Origin: Nymphaea colorata
Taxonomy: Eukaryota > Streptophyta > Magnoliopsida > Nymphaeales > Nymphaeaceae
Assembly: GCF_008831285.2 (NCBI RefSeq)
Contig: NC_045141.1
Coordinates: 24,971,315 to 25,035,314 of the forward strand
Direction of reading: 5' to 3'
DNA: 64,000 nt
Position numbers and translations under genes: made by a program. The notes beneath the pieces were generated by a model. The model saw nothing but the letters and a program-made list of their open reading frames with translations, was not told the DNA's origin and searched no databases. Each line of letters opens with the position of its first letter. Positions within the stretch are counted from its first letter, which is position 1. This document shows positions 52,409 through 62,888 of this stretch, piece after piece.

Positions 52409-54785
52409 CTGTGGCCTCCTACCCAAATTTTTTAAAAGCACTATGCACCTATACCCTTACCGACACTGATACCTGTGGCTGTGACTATGTGACATAGCAT
52501 TCCATGTAAAAACAATTCAACAAACACAAACTGCCCACAAAAAGAAAAGGTTAAATATAAATGTCCAAGACCATAAAGCACATGTTGAAATTTTATTGTC
52601 TTACAAAAAACATCAAACATAATGAATTTTGATATTTCAAAAGAAAAAAACCTAACAGCAACAATCAACCTTTGAGACATCAGAATGCGAAAAGCAAAAA
52701 ATGTAACATCCATTAAGAAAAAGGACTTGGTACGTCGCAGAAAACGCGCTTTATTCCAAAAAAAAAACACAAGAAAAATGTTAAAAACAAGTCAGCTAAA
52801 AATTGGAAAAACACGTTTTCTTGAAAAAAAAACACTAAAATGAAAAAACACAAAAAAACATGTTTTGTTCCTTTTTTTGACTTTTCATTTTTTGAGTTCT
52901 TTTCACATTTTCTTCACATTTTTGACATTCTTTACATATCATATTTTTATTTTCACATTTTAGTTTTAGTTGTTTAACCTTTTTAAAATTTGCCAAAAGA
53001 TTTCCGAGAAAAACAACTTTGCAATATTATATCCAAGAAAAATCTCACTGTTTTTTTACCCAAAAACGATATTTCTGACAACAGTTGGCACCACTTCAAA
53101 GATCATAAAACTCATAAAATATAGACAGCTTTACCAAGACATAACATACCTTGCAAGGTTTTATCCAAGTTTCGCATCAAAGAGTATTTACAGTAAAGCT
53201 CCTGAGGTAAAGAATCAATACCTGCAATTACCAAAAAGAAGTGAAGTTGTGCACTAACTCAAACTTGGAGGTCATTCAAATAACAGTAAGATGGCTTGAC
53301 AGAACATACACATTGAGTTCAGCATACGTATGGAATAATGTAACTCGTAAATCTTTTTTTATTTCTACTATATACATTTGCAAAGAAGTTATTTCTACTA
53401 AATTTCTGAAAGTGATAAAAGAAGAGGAGTGGATTTTATACTAACGACTGCCACTTGTAATTCAATATGTATACTTGGAACAAGTTCCCTTCGCATCTCT
53501 TCAAAAATTTAATTTTCAAGTGCTAGCCTTCCAACAAATATCTTGCTTCATCATAAAAGAAGCAATTGGTAAATCAACAACAATCAGGGCCATAAACTGG
53601 AAAGAATGAAGAGGCAAATGGATATAATGAATCAAAAACACCATATGAATAGATTTCTTCTTTATTATAAAGCAAGCAAACGATCAAGAACTACCACCGG
53701 AATAGCAATCCATACATCTTTATACTCACACATAGTAGTAATATGTGAAGCTAGAAAAGGAAATTTTTTGTGGCGTTAACAAAATGCCAACTGAAATAGG
53801 ACACAGCCTGACAATCACCGATGGAAATGCATACGTCAAGAAGCCTTGACAGGCCATAGCAGTACTAAGTGTAATTGGACTTGCAACATGCTTGGAATCA
53901 TCTAATTTATAAAGATCATATCTAAATCTTGCATACTTGTAAAAGACCTCTTTGTTTGCATTGATTTATCACCCTATCTAAAAAAATCTTTTGTGTTTTC
54001 TAATTCCCACTTGCAAACAGCATCCCATCAATGGACGGGGTACAACCTATATCATTACGATTGAAGTCTTTACTTCAACCAATTCCATTAACCACAAAAA
54101 AGCATCACAACCAAATAAAATAACCAAGCAACGACAAGAACGAAGAGAAGAGTGAACTATTTGACATGCTCACAAGGACTCGCATCATGCAACTAATTGC
54201 AAAGCAAAATGCCTGCTGATAAAGAACAAAATGGCTTCGAATATGAATGCACAAATAATTTCACGTAGAAAAGGACATTTTGTTTACGTTTTTCACGGAA
54301 TCTTTGTAAATACTAGGTAATAAGGACTCACAAACTAACTGGCATGAACACGGGTACAGAACGAGGCGCACACCATCCGTACTTTCTTCACCAGGATTAC
54401 CAGGAACTAAGCGTGACAGTCAGAAGACATAAAATAAAACAAATCAAAAGAACACGACATGCGCGCAAGAGAAATGGTTAAGATTGCAAAATTTCATCAA
54501 AATTACGGTTCCAGAACTTTCACAAAATTATAAAAATAAAATCACGATTACAAAAAGACAATCTCGCCCAATCTAGCCCTAAGGTGTAAATGACACGAAA
54601 CGAGGAAGCAGACACAAACTTAGGTTAGACGAGACCAAATTAACCGGAGATTTTCTAATCCGACCAGAATTCTAGGGCATGCATTAGGGTTAATTGAGAT
54701 TGAAACGAAAGTGAGACAGTTCGATCGATCGAAGAAGAAAAGAAAGAGAGAACTTACGCGCCAAAAAGTCGTCGAGGAACGCCAT
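46790..54785 (-). CDS. ING1: Inhibitor of growth protein 1 (ING1), PHD-finger histone reader
   Basis: ING proteins bind H3K4me3 through a PHD finger and anchor histone acetyltransferase or deacetylase complexes. Exons on the minus strand: 54785-54758, 53221-53150, 51503-51313, 50273-50210, 50062-49966, 47107-46978, 46900-46790; all phases close and give 230 residues. The N-terminal ING helices run through [43 protein letters not shown] and [21 protein letters not shown] basic linker (GRKKSRL) precedes the PHD. The C4HC3 ligands are C177, C179, C190, C195, H201, C204, C217 and C220; Y176, M187 and W199 form the usual methyl-lysine cage. The tail TQKRRKAR is the polybasic region. Sequence follows Arabidopsis ING1 rather than ING2. 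Exon 1 codes for only nine whole codons. Introns are rich in transposons: 48176-49042 and 50914-51183, and part of intron 1 is copied at 62219-62888. Confidence 0.93.
47477..47506. repeat. (AG)n microsatellite in ING1 intron 5
   Basis: Uninterrupted dinucleotide run of about 30 bp, followed by a purine-rich stretch to 47600. Confidence 0.95.
48176..49042. mobile_element. 867-bp inverted-repeat transposon in ING1 intron 5
   Basis: The ends TATGTTGTCAAGGC (48176-48189) and GCCTTAACAACATA (49029-49042) are inverted repeats matching at 13 of 14 positions. Subterminal blocks rich in CCTAGGYG/CTTAGGCG occur at both ends, and the interior is AT-rich and non-coding, with repeated TATACATATA-like runs. 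This form is that of a non-autonomous hAT-type element. A target duplication was not clear (flanks AGCACTTC and GCTTCTTT). Confidence 0.7.
50914..51183. mobile_element. 270-bp inverted-repeat element in ING1 intron 3
   Basis: CCATGTCACATGGGTGCGG at the left and CCGCCCCCGTGTGACTTAGC at the right are diverged inverted repeats around an AT run and a long purine-rich tract. It ends 130 bases from ING1 exon 3. The ends, with GTCACA and GGGTGCGG, are conserved; the superfamily is not assigned. Confidence 0.5.
52019..52409. repeat. Simple repeats in ING1 intron 2
   Basis: A run of 12 C, then ACCCCCC and 13 A, lies at 52019-52050. A 35-bp unit with CATAGTTTTCTTTAATAAA is tandemly repeated at about 52298-52367 and passes straight into (GT)n to 52391 and (GA)n to 52409. 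The long C and A homopolymers are places where read errors are likely. Confidence 0.85.
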
Positions 54786-55507
54786 TTCCCTCCTGCACTT
54801 TCGGGATTTTCGAATATCTCTCCCCTCCGACGCGAAACGTTCCCGCCCTAACCCTTTATATTGGCACGTGAGTGAGTGAGAGAGAGAGAGAGAGAGAGAG
54901 CGCGGGGGTGGGGGGACGGCAAAGCCAAAACCCGTTAGAGGTCGCACTTATTTTAAAGCGGGTTATTGGCGTAATTGACCACTATATCCTTATCTTTATG
55001 AACTTTAACAAAATTCTCCGCTTCGGATTTCCGGGTTCGGACGGAAACAGGTAAACATGTGTGACCCGATATTCGAATTTCGGATTCAGTTCATTACATT
55101 GACCCGGCTTAGATTCCTCGATTTGAATTTGACGTGAGTAAGCTTATGTCTGAAGAGAGGCGTGTAGAAAATGCCTACTTTTCTTGGAGAAGCTAGAACG
55201 GGTGAAATGCATCACAGAATCCGAGATCCTGATCAGGGTCCGAATGGTCCTGACACAGACCCATGTTAAAATTGTTTATTGAATCGAACCAGTGAAGTTG
55301 TCGGTTTGGGTAATCCGTGGATTCACTTATTCGGCTGAATTGGCTTTGAGTGAGCAAAAAATATTAAAAAAACATTTATCACAGAAATGAATGCAAAAAT
55401 ATAAAAATGATAAACATTTAAAAATTGAAAACATTTTGGAAACCACTATACGATCTGAGACTATATGAGACCGAAAAAGATGGCTGTGACACATAAGAAA
55501 ATATAAG

Positions 55508-55679
55508 TTTGGGCAAATAACAAATTACCATTCAACTATTGAAAGTCGGCAAAGGCGTTCAACTTTTTTTTTTCCATTTTATGACAAAAAACTTCCTGTT
55601 ACTTTTAACAAGTACATCTAGAAAAATTTATCTCAAAATTGAGTTCGAAAGTTAAGTATTGATTTGTTATTTGCCCAAA
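55508..55679. mobile_element. 172-bp MITE with perfect 18-bp terminal inverted repeats
   Basis: TTTGGGCAAATAACAAAT (55508-55525) and ATTTGTTATTTGCCCAAA (55662-55679) are perfect inverted repeats. The interior is non-coding. A diverged relative lies at 10688-11176. Target duplication unresolved. Confidence 0.8.
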
Positions 55680-56814
55680 TCTTTAGCATCTTTTTTTTCT
55701 GTTTGTTAAAGAAATGTAATAAAAATTTTCATATACGGCTTTAGGAGGTAGCTTAGCCAATTGAATTTAGTTATCAATATATGCTTATCAATATACCCAA
55801 AGGAGTAATTCATATTGCTTCTTGGGCAACCAAATAAGATATTACATAATTCATTTTCATGGTATGCGGGAAATCATTTTTGAACTTTAAAGCAAGACCT
55901 GGTGCAATCATTCATGTAGGGAACCATTACAAAGCAAGATCCAGATGCCTTGAAAGGAAAGTACATTAGATTACCTTCGTACGCTAAGCTAATACAAGTA
56001 GAGGAAGAGATGAGAGAAAATGTAGGAGAGAGGTTAGCACTTAAGTATTCAAGGAGACTTTGGTGTAGAGGATGGGGCATCATCTGTCATGAAGGTAGTT
56101 GAGATTCAACATCCATGAAAATCACTTCCTATCTATGCCAAATTATTTATGGGCGACAAAGTGCATGTCTATATATGCCAAAAATTTGTGCTATCTAGAA
56201 TGCAGTCAATGGAAGGAGCCGTTTGGCAACATTAATATTTTGTTATTGCTCTAGGAATCTGTTCCAAATATTAGGATAAATTATTGTACCTTAGATTTTT
56301 GGATAAAATCAAGTGCAGGCCAGATTGATGGAGAATTGTGTTATATAGTATACTTTATGAATCTATCGTAATGTGTTAGATAGATTCATGGAACAAAAGC
56401 AAACTGTTTTCATAACCAAAGGCCCCCTAAATCTCATTGTACAAGTATGTATTTTTGTGTCATAACAAAAAGGAAAGCTACTTTGAGAGAGAGAGAGAGA
56501 AGTCAACAATATAAAGTCCAGCCTATTACCTTATTGCCTTGAACAACCACTGAAACTTGGCTTAGTTAACTTAGTGTTGTAAATAATTGGCATTTATGAC
56601 TTTGTACCTAGTGTCTACAAAATTAAATTGACATCATTTCTATCAAATATATCATGGAGAGAGAGAGAGAACGTACAATGCACGTAAGTACGAGTACCCA
56701 TAGCATGAAAGCATATCCAAATATAAACAAACTATATATAGGGGCGTGTTGTGTCTCCTTTCAAAATTACATCTTAATCTTCATCTCATGCCTTCTTCAA
56801 TAGTAAGCTGGTCA

Positions 56815-57120
56815 CTGGGCCGAGCTGTCGGCAGGTACTCGGCCCAACTTGAGCCCGAGAAAAAGGGCACAGGGCCAGCCCAAAATATTATCAGGCCGGC
56901 CCCTAAGCCAGAGTGGGCTAGATAACAGTTTTTTAATATATATTTTATTATTTATATATATAATTATAATATTTTATAATGATATCCAATATTTATATGT
57001 TATTTAATGTTAAAAATATAGATTTTATAATTTAATCGGACCGAGCTTAAGCCCAAGTTTCGGGTGTCGGGCCAACCCGAGCCCGACTTTTCATCGAGTC
57101 GAGCCGATGCCTAGGCTTAT
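56815..57120. mobile_element. hAT-MITE-like element rich in GGGCCGAGC motifs
   Basis: GC-rich ends built of GGGCCGAGCTG, CTCGGCCCAACTTGAGCCCG on the left and CGGGTGTCGGGCCAACCCGA, GAGTCGAGCCGATGCC on the right flank an AT-only core (56930-57030). This is a common plan of plant hAT-type MITEs. Terminal repeats are too worn to define borders. Confidence 0.45.
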
Positions 57121-57400
57121 TCAATAGCACTCATTTAACCTTAGTTTGGATAAGAACCTAAGCTTAAGTGTATAGTAAGAGTAGTCACCTGAAATGGACC
57201 CGAACGGAAACCCATCACTCACTCCAGAAAAGAACACGAAGAATTCCCTTGAAACTTACAGAGGCGGCATTCAGAAAATCTATTTTCATGATTATTCAAC
57301 ATTACAGCGAATATGATCGATATTGCTAGTGCCAACTGCCAGGCGTGACCTAAAAAAATTGCCCTTTTTTTCCAAATAGACACAATATTTGCGAAAAAGG

Positions 57401-57864
57401 TTATTCCAGAAAATATACCGCACTGATTTTTAAAGCACAAAGCATATATCCAAAGAAGGTGTTACTAAACCATGCTAAACAATACAACTTTCGAAGTGCC
57501 AAAACCATTCACATATTCACATTTTCCTCAGACTGACATGGGACCGCTAACGATATCCCACATTGGCGTGAAAGATCTCAAGGACATACTTCATGGATTA
57601 TCTAATGGTAGGGACGAGGGAGGCAAACGGTTATTCCAGAAAATATACCGCACTGATCTTTAAAGCACAAAGCATATATCCAAAAAAGGTGTTGCTAAAC
57701 CATGCTAAATAATACAACATTCGAAGTGCCAAAACCATTCACATATTCACATGATCCTCAGACTGACATGGGGCCGCTAACGATACACCCCCCATTGGCG
57801 TGAAAGATTTGAAGGACATACAACTTCATGGATTATCTAATGGTAGGGACTCGGGAGGCAAATC
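57401..57864. repeat. Tandem duplication, 230-bp period, two copies
   Basis: TTATTCCAGAAAATATACCG occurs at 57401 and 57631, and the copies align through CTTCATGGATTATCTAATGG and GGGAGGCAAA with few substitutions and small indels. It is non-coding intergenic DNA. Confidence 0.9.
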
Positions 57865-58544
57865 TAGTCACATATTAGTCTACCCTGTCAGTGAGACAGG
57901 ATACATGCTTCTAGGTTGGTGTATAATGTCATGAAGAATAGAAGCCCACAATACTTTTCACCCCATGAAGTATTAAGTGAACTGATATCAATTCAATAGT
58001 GGGTCTTCCAACGACCTGATCACAATTCAATAGTTGGATCAACATCGAGGAAGCTTCTAATGCAACCTTTTTGTGAAAAATCCACCTTGTTGGCCGTTGT
58101 ACACGTGTACGCACATGCACGTGTGTGTGCGTGCGTGTACTCCTGTAGTCCTGTGTCTAGTTGTTAAAACAGGTTTGCTATAAAATATTTCTTTCCAAAG
58201 ATTAACCAAAATGACACCAAGAGCAGGAAAAGATTGCTTCTCGCACTGAAGCGTTTGAAACATGGATGCTCGCTATCAAACCTATGCTTTTACAAAAAGT
58301 AACTGCTGTTATCCATTTCATGGTTTACCTTCGACTGTCCACGTTCTTCACAGATTTTCTCATTAAGTTGGAAAGTATGTACTAGATCCTGAAGATGGTC
58401 CAGCTGAATGAACGAGAAATATCTTAGAGCAACATAACAGAATCTAATGATGTCAACTTCATTCTCCAAGATTGTTGAAGCAACAAGCAGTTCATTAAGT
58501 TTTGCGAAATTAACCTAACTTGGCTTGTTCACTGAGATCCAAAC

Positions 58545-61500
58545 CTATATCACTTGATCACAAAAGCTCGTTAAGAGTGAGTAATCTAGTGTCAATGGAT
58601 TCTTCACATCTGAACTCACCCCAGGGGAAGGCAATAGATATTTCCAGCTAGCACATAGCACATCGTCGGACATATGCTTTCTAGTATACAGCAACACATT
58701 GCTCCCATCATAAGGTCTGATTGAGTCATGACTTTCCAGCTGAGGAAGATAGTGACACTTTTCAACAGAGCATTTGAAGGACGATTCTTCATCATACTGA
58801 AAATTATCATCTTCGACAAGGTGTTCTGCCCAAGGTCTCACCATGTTATAACTCGAGTGAGAATCACGTGACCTTATTATTCCAGGTAACAATCCCGGTT
58901 GTAAAGTGTAACTTTGATTCTGAAAGGGAAATGATTCTGATGCCATAAGAGCAATACTGGATTTTGGAACCAATTCATCGGGTGCTTCTTTCCTATAGTT
59001 GCTGTCCAAAAGCAAGTGCCTACAGTAGCTCCTAGAATCTAGTTTTTCCAGACCATTACTGATCTCTTTGTTGTCCATCTCTTCATGATTGTATGTGTCA
59101 TTTTCAAGGAGTGGCTCATTTAGATAGCGGCAATGAACATAAGGTCGATTTTTGCAGTCCAGTAACGCAAAATCAGATGGCATGTCAGTCGAAGTATAAT
59201 ACTTGGATCTTCTAGGACATACAATTTCTGTGAACATTCCACTGCAATCCATGGTGGGCCTTGTAACATGGAATGGTTCACATACACCAAGCAATTTATG
59301 ATCTGATGCGCACCTTATAGAATCTAACATCATTTCATCTACCCTGTATTGTCCATTGCATAGTTCTTCAGCGTTCCAAGTAAAGAAAGCTGGCCAGCCT
59401 AAACTAGAACCAGTACTTACCATTGGTGGAACTAAACTGCCAGAGGATGAAAAAAAAATTGGAATCGCTGAATCCTTGCCCTGAAGAGTAGGTGAACCCA
59501 ATTCACTATAATAAGTGTCTCTAACATTGAAACTTCTGGATAGGTCGTTATCGTAAAAATGTTTTGGGATTGAACTCCTGGACCTATCTATAACATAGTC
59601 ATCTGAATTTGTATTATCACCATTGAAATGTTTTTTGTTTGAAATGGAACTTAACATCCTTGTGTTGGACACGCCCTGCAAAATGTTTAAATTCAAATCA
59701 GCGGACAGGGACAAGAATTATCAAGAGACGTTGTCATAAATAAAACCTCAAGAACACATTTAAGAGTTTCCTTAGCGGTTTCATGATGACTGGAAGGGTT
59801 TGGGAGTGTTAACCTTCTTTAGACGTTCTAACAATAAACTGAAAGGGGTTGTGTGTGTATTGCAGTGGGGGGCGAGAAGCATGGCTTACATCTTTTTGAA
59901 TTCCAATCCGCTCAAGGAGCCTCGGAATTGCTTCTGGTCTGAAAAAATGTCTCATTGAAAACATGTCCAAGTTTAGAGAAAAGTTTTAAAGGCCTTAGCA
60001 GACATATCTTACCCAAGCAAAAGGAAATCATCCAAACAAAGGGACAATGTGCTTGCAGCTAATTCACGTAACCTTTGCCGTTTAATTGAAAAGACTTGCC
60101 CCTGTGGATATTGCACCCCTGAAGAATGGAAAATTTCATTTATTGTCAGGTATACCCTCCATATTGTGTGTAATTATTTTTTTCTCCAAACATTACCGTA
60201 AAAAGGTAGATGTTCTCTTAAGTAATTAGAATTTAGAAGATATTTAAGCAAATAGAGCTACACGTGACACATGGTATAGTAAGCTTGCCCTTGATAATTG
60301 CGAGTGCAGAAATATAATGTGCTTGAGGCTCCCCTATTCTGTACACAAACAAACCAATCTTGGATTCATATCATTGCTATGTATGCTCATCACAAAAAAA
60401 AAAAAAAAAACATATGGCTACATTCATAGCAATCTACCATCAGAACCTTAACAGTATCAGATTCATAAACATGGCTTGCTTGTGACATCATCATAGCTGA
60501 AGGCTTGAAGCTATCCTAATAAGAGAAACATTCAACAAGTGAATGCCCTTTCCATAATCACCATGAGCCTCCTTTTTCTTTTTTATTCCTTATATAAACC
60601 ATAAATGTGCTCAATTTCATTCCTTCTTAAATCAACATTGACATTAATAACCCTAGAACCTAAAATTCAGTCCACCTTTCAAATTTATTAAGACCTGGAC
60701 AGCAGAAATACCTGACTCTCTTGAAGTTACAATTTTTGGAACCTGTGAGACGGTGCTTGGACTATTTGGTGTAATCTCATGAACGTCAGTATCCTTTGAA
60801 GCTAAATTTTGTGGAACACGTACACTGATGAATGGCCACCTTGGTTCCGTAGCACAAAGGTTTAAGCCTATTGAAGCTGGAATCTGTGACGCATATGGAC
60901 TGGCACTTTGACACAAGGGAGAAAAATTTCCTGTAGGCAGCAATGATCTCTGCTCCCAATGCCGGCTCCAGGAGCTACGGCTTATCTCTGCAATGACAAT
61001 GACAGAGACATGTTCAAGAATCAATACCAATCGAAATACGTAGGTCATCACTGTGAGTCATTAGCAGTTGGACTTGGACCATCAACTACTTTCCAGTAAG
61101 AAAATGTACTACTCGGACAGGTTCAATATAAATAAATAAATCCTTGACAATTGCAACCTATCTGTCTTAAAAAATCACAAAGCTGGTGGCGTACACAGAT
61201 TCAGCCTGAACGTCCTGTAACCAGCATAGCTTAATGAGATGCAGAAAACCAGATAACAAAATGGACAATGTGCTTCCAAGTTGGATCCAGTTAAGAATCA
61301 AGATTACTTATCCAACAGAGATCCAGCTTGGACGGTTGCAAAGAACAACTAACCTTAAACAGAGCTGTATATTCTCAAGAATATGCTACCAAGCGAGACC
61401 ATGGACCCACATATAAAATTAACCAGATTCCATAATGTACCTTTACTATGTTTCTTCTCTTCCATTTTGGCACATGAATCTTCTTTCCCTGGTCCTTCAT

Positions 61501-61845
61501 TACAGCAAAAACTGTGGCAAACCTCTTCCAGTGCTTTTCTATAGAATTTGTACTCAGAAGTCTTTGGCCTCTCCACTACAAACAAGCTTCCACTAAATTA
61601 GAACTTGAAAAGGAAGCCACCATAGGTGAAAATCAACTACAAATAGCCTATTTTTGCTGAAACACAAAAATGAAACTAGGAAATTCATGTAAATGCCCAA
61701 CCAGCTCATTGGCAGCATATATAGAACACATACACTCCACAGGTGTCTTTACATTGTTGACCATTTCACAGGCATAAGATTCACAACGTGGTGAACCAAC
61801 ACTATCAGCTTCCGCAAAACGTACTCTCTTGTTCTTATTCCTCAT
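58545..61845 (-). CDS. Unrecognised plant protein of 602 residues
   Basis: I do not recognise the family. Coding exons on the minus strand: 61845-61734, 61575-61441, 60987-60712, 60118-60013, 59938-59890, 59675-58545; phases close (1, 1, 1, 2, 0). The ATG lies one base inside an exon after a good acceptor (CTGTAG), so a non-coding leader exon exists upstream. The N-terminus is basic (MRNKNKRVRF). Residues about 176-226 look most like a folded core: VFSIKRQRLRELAASTLSLC, LDDFLLLG, then PEAIPRLLERIGIQ. The last exon (377 codons) encodes a long, mostly polar segment with little repeat structure, ending LTSFCDQVI. No transmembrane segment, signal peptide or known catalytic motif was seen. Clean splicing and an open frame over 1.8 kb of CDS argue that it is real. 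Confidence 0.75.
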
Positions 61846-61846
61846 T

Positions 61847-62218
61847 CTACAGGAACCAGACAAAGAAATAAGAGGCAGACATAAGAAATATTGATGGATA
61901 ATCAATTACTTTGTAAACTAAAAAAATATGACAATGTCATGACCATGGAACTTCATTCAGACAAGTTTGATTGCAACACAAGAAAACGCAGATATATGCT
62001 TCCAATAATGCCTACAAACACAACCTTGAGAAATACCAGACATGCAATACTGTCGGTGGCTGACTTTCTCAATCTTTTCAACCTTGCCAAAATTGGCGTA
62101 TTATCAAACCACACCCTTATTGCCAATGCCATACAGGTTGCTATGTCAAGAATACGCACCTATGCTCCAATGTTTAATGATGGCTCATTTTTGGCAGTTG
62201 CCAGATTAGGGTGGTCAA
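61847..62218. other. Upstream region of the unrecognised gene
   Basis: This should hold the leader intron and perhaps the leader exon and promoter of the gene at 58545-61845. No feature was recognised. Confidence 0.35.
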
Positions 62219-62888
62219 ACTTCAACCAATTCCTTCAACCACAAAAAAGCATCACAAACAAATAAACAACCAACCAACGACAAGAACCAAGAGAAGAGTG
62301 AACTGTTTGACATGCTTACAAGAAATCGCATCATGCAACTAATTGCAAAGCAAAATACCTGCTGATAAAGAATAAAACAGCTTCGAAAATGAATGAAACG
62401 AACAATTTCACATAAAAAAGGACATGTTGTTTACGTTTTTCACAGAATTTTTTAGTTACTAGGTAACAAGGACTCACAAACTGACTGGCATGAATATGGG
62501 TACAGAACGAAGAATACCTTCCGTACTTTGTACACTAGGATTACAGGAAGTCAGGAACTAAGCGCGACAGTCAGAAGAAATAAAATAAAACAAAAGAACA
62601 GTACATGCACGCAAGAGAAATGGTTAAGATTACAAAGTTTCATCAAAATTAAGGTTCCAGAACTTTCACAAAATTATAAAAACAAAATCACGAGTACAAA
62701 AAGGCAATCTCCCCCTAAGACATAAATCACATGAAACGATATTTGTGACAACGGTTGGCACCACTTCAAAGATCATAAAACTCATAAAATATAGACAGCT
62801 TTAACAGCCTGCAGAAACCAAAAAAAAGTGAAGTTGTGCACAAACTCAAACTTGGAGGTCATCCAAATAACAGTAAGATGGCTTGACA
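62219..62888. repeat. Rearranged duplicate of ING1 intron DNA
   Basis: Bases 62219 to about 62738 match 54072 to about 54596 (ING1 intron 1). From about 62738 to 62888 they match 53066-53297, the DNA around ING1 exon 2. Both blocks keep the donor's plus-strand direction but stand in the opposite order. The junction falls at a shared AAACGA. About 85 bases are missing from the second block, removing ING1 exon 2 (53150-53221) and its donor. Similarity stops at GGCTTGACA, where the hAT element begins. Confidence 0.85.

Larger units (their letters stand above)
54786..58544. other. Region between ING1 promoter and the unrecognised gene
   Basis: The ING1 leader and promoter lie just above 54785, with a GA microsatellite at 54878-54901. 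Beyond are the 172-bp element (55508-55679), a GGGCCGAG-type element (56815-57120), a 230-bp tandem duplication (57401-57864), short GA runs near 56487 and 56658, and a GT-rich patch at 58100-58140. No coding exon was recognised; 58200-58544 is probably the 3' UTR of the next gene. Confidence 0.45.
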
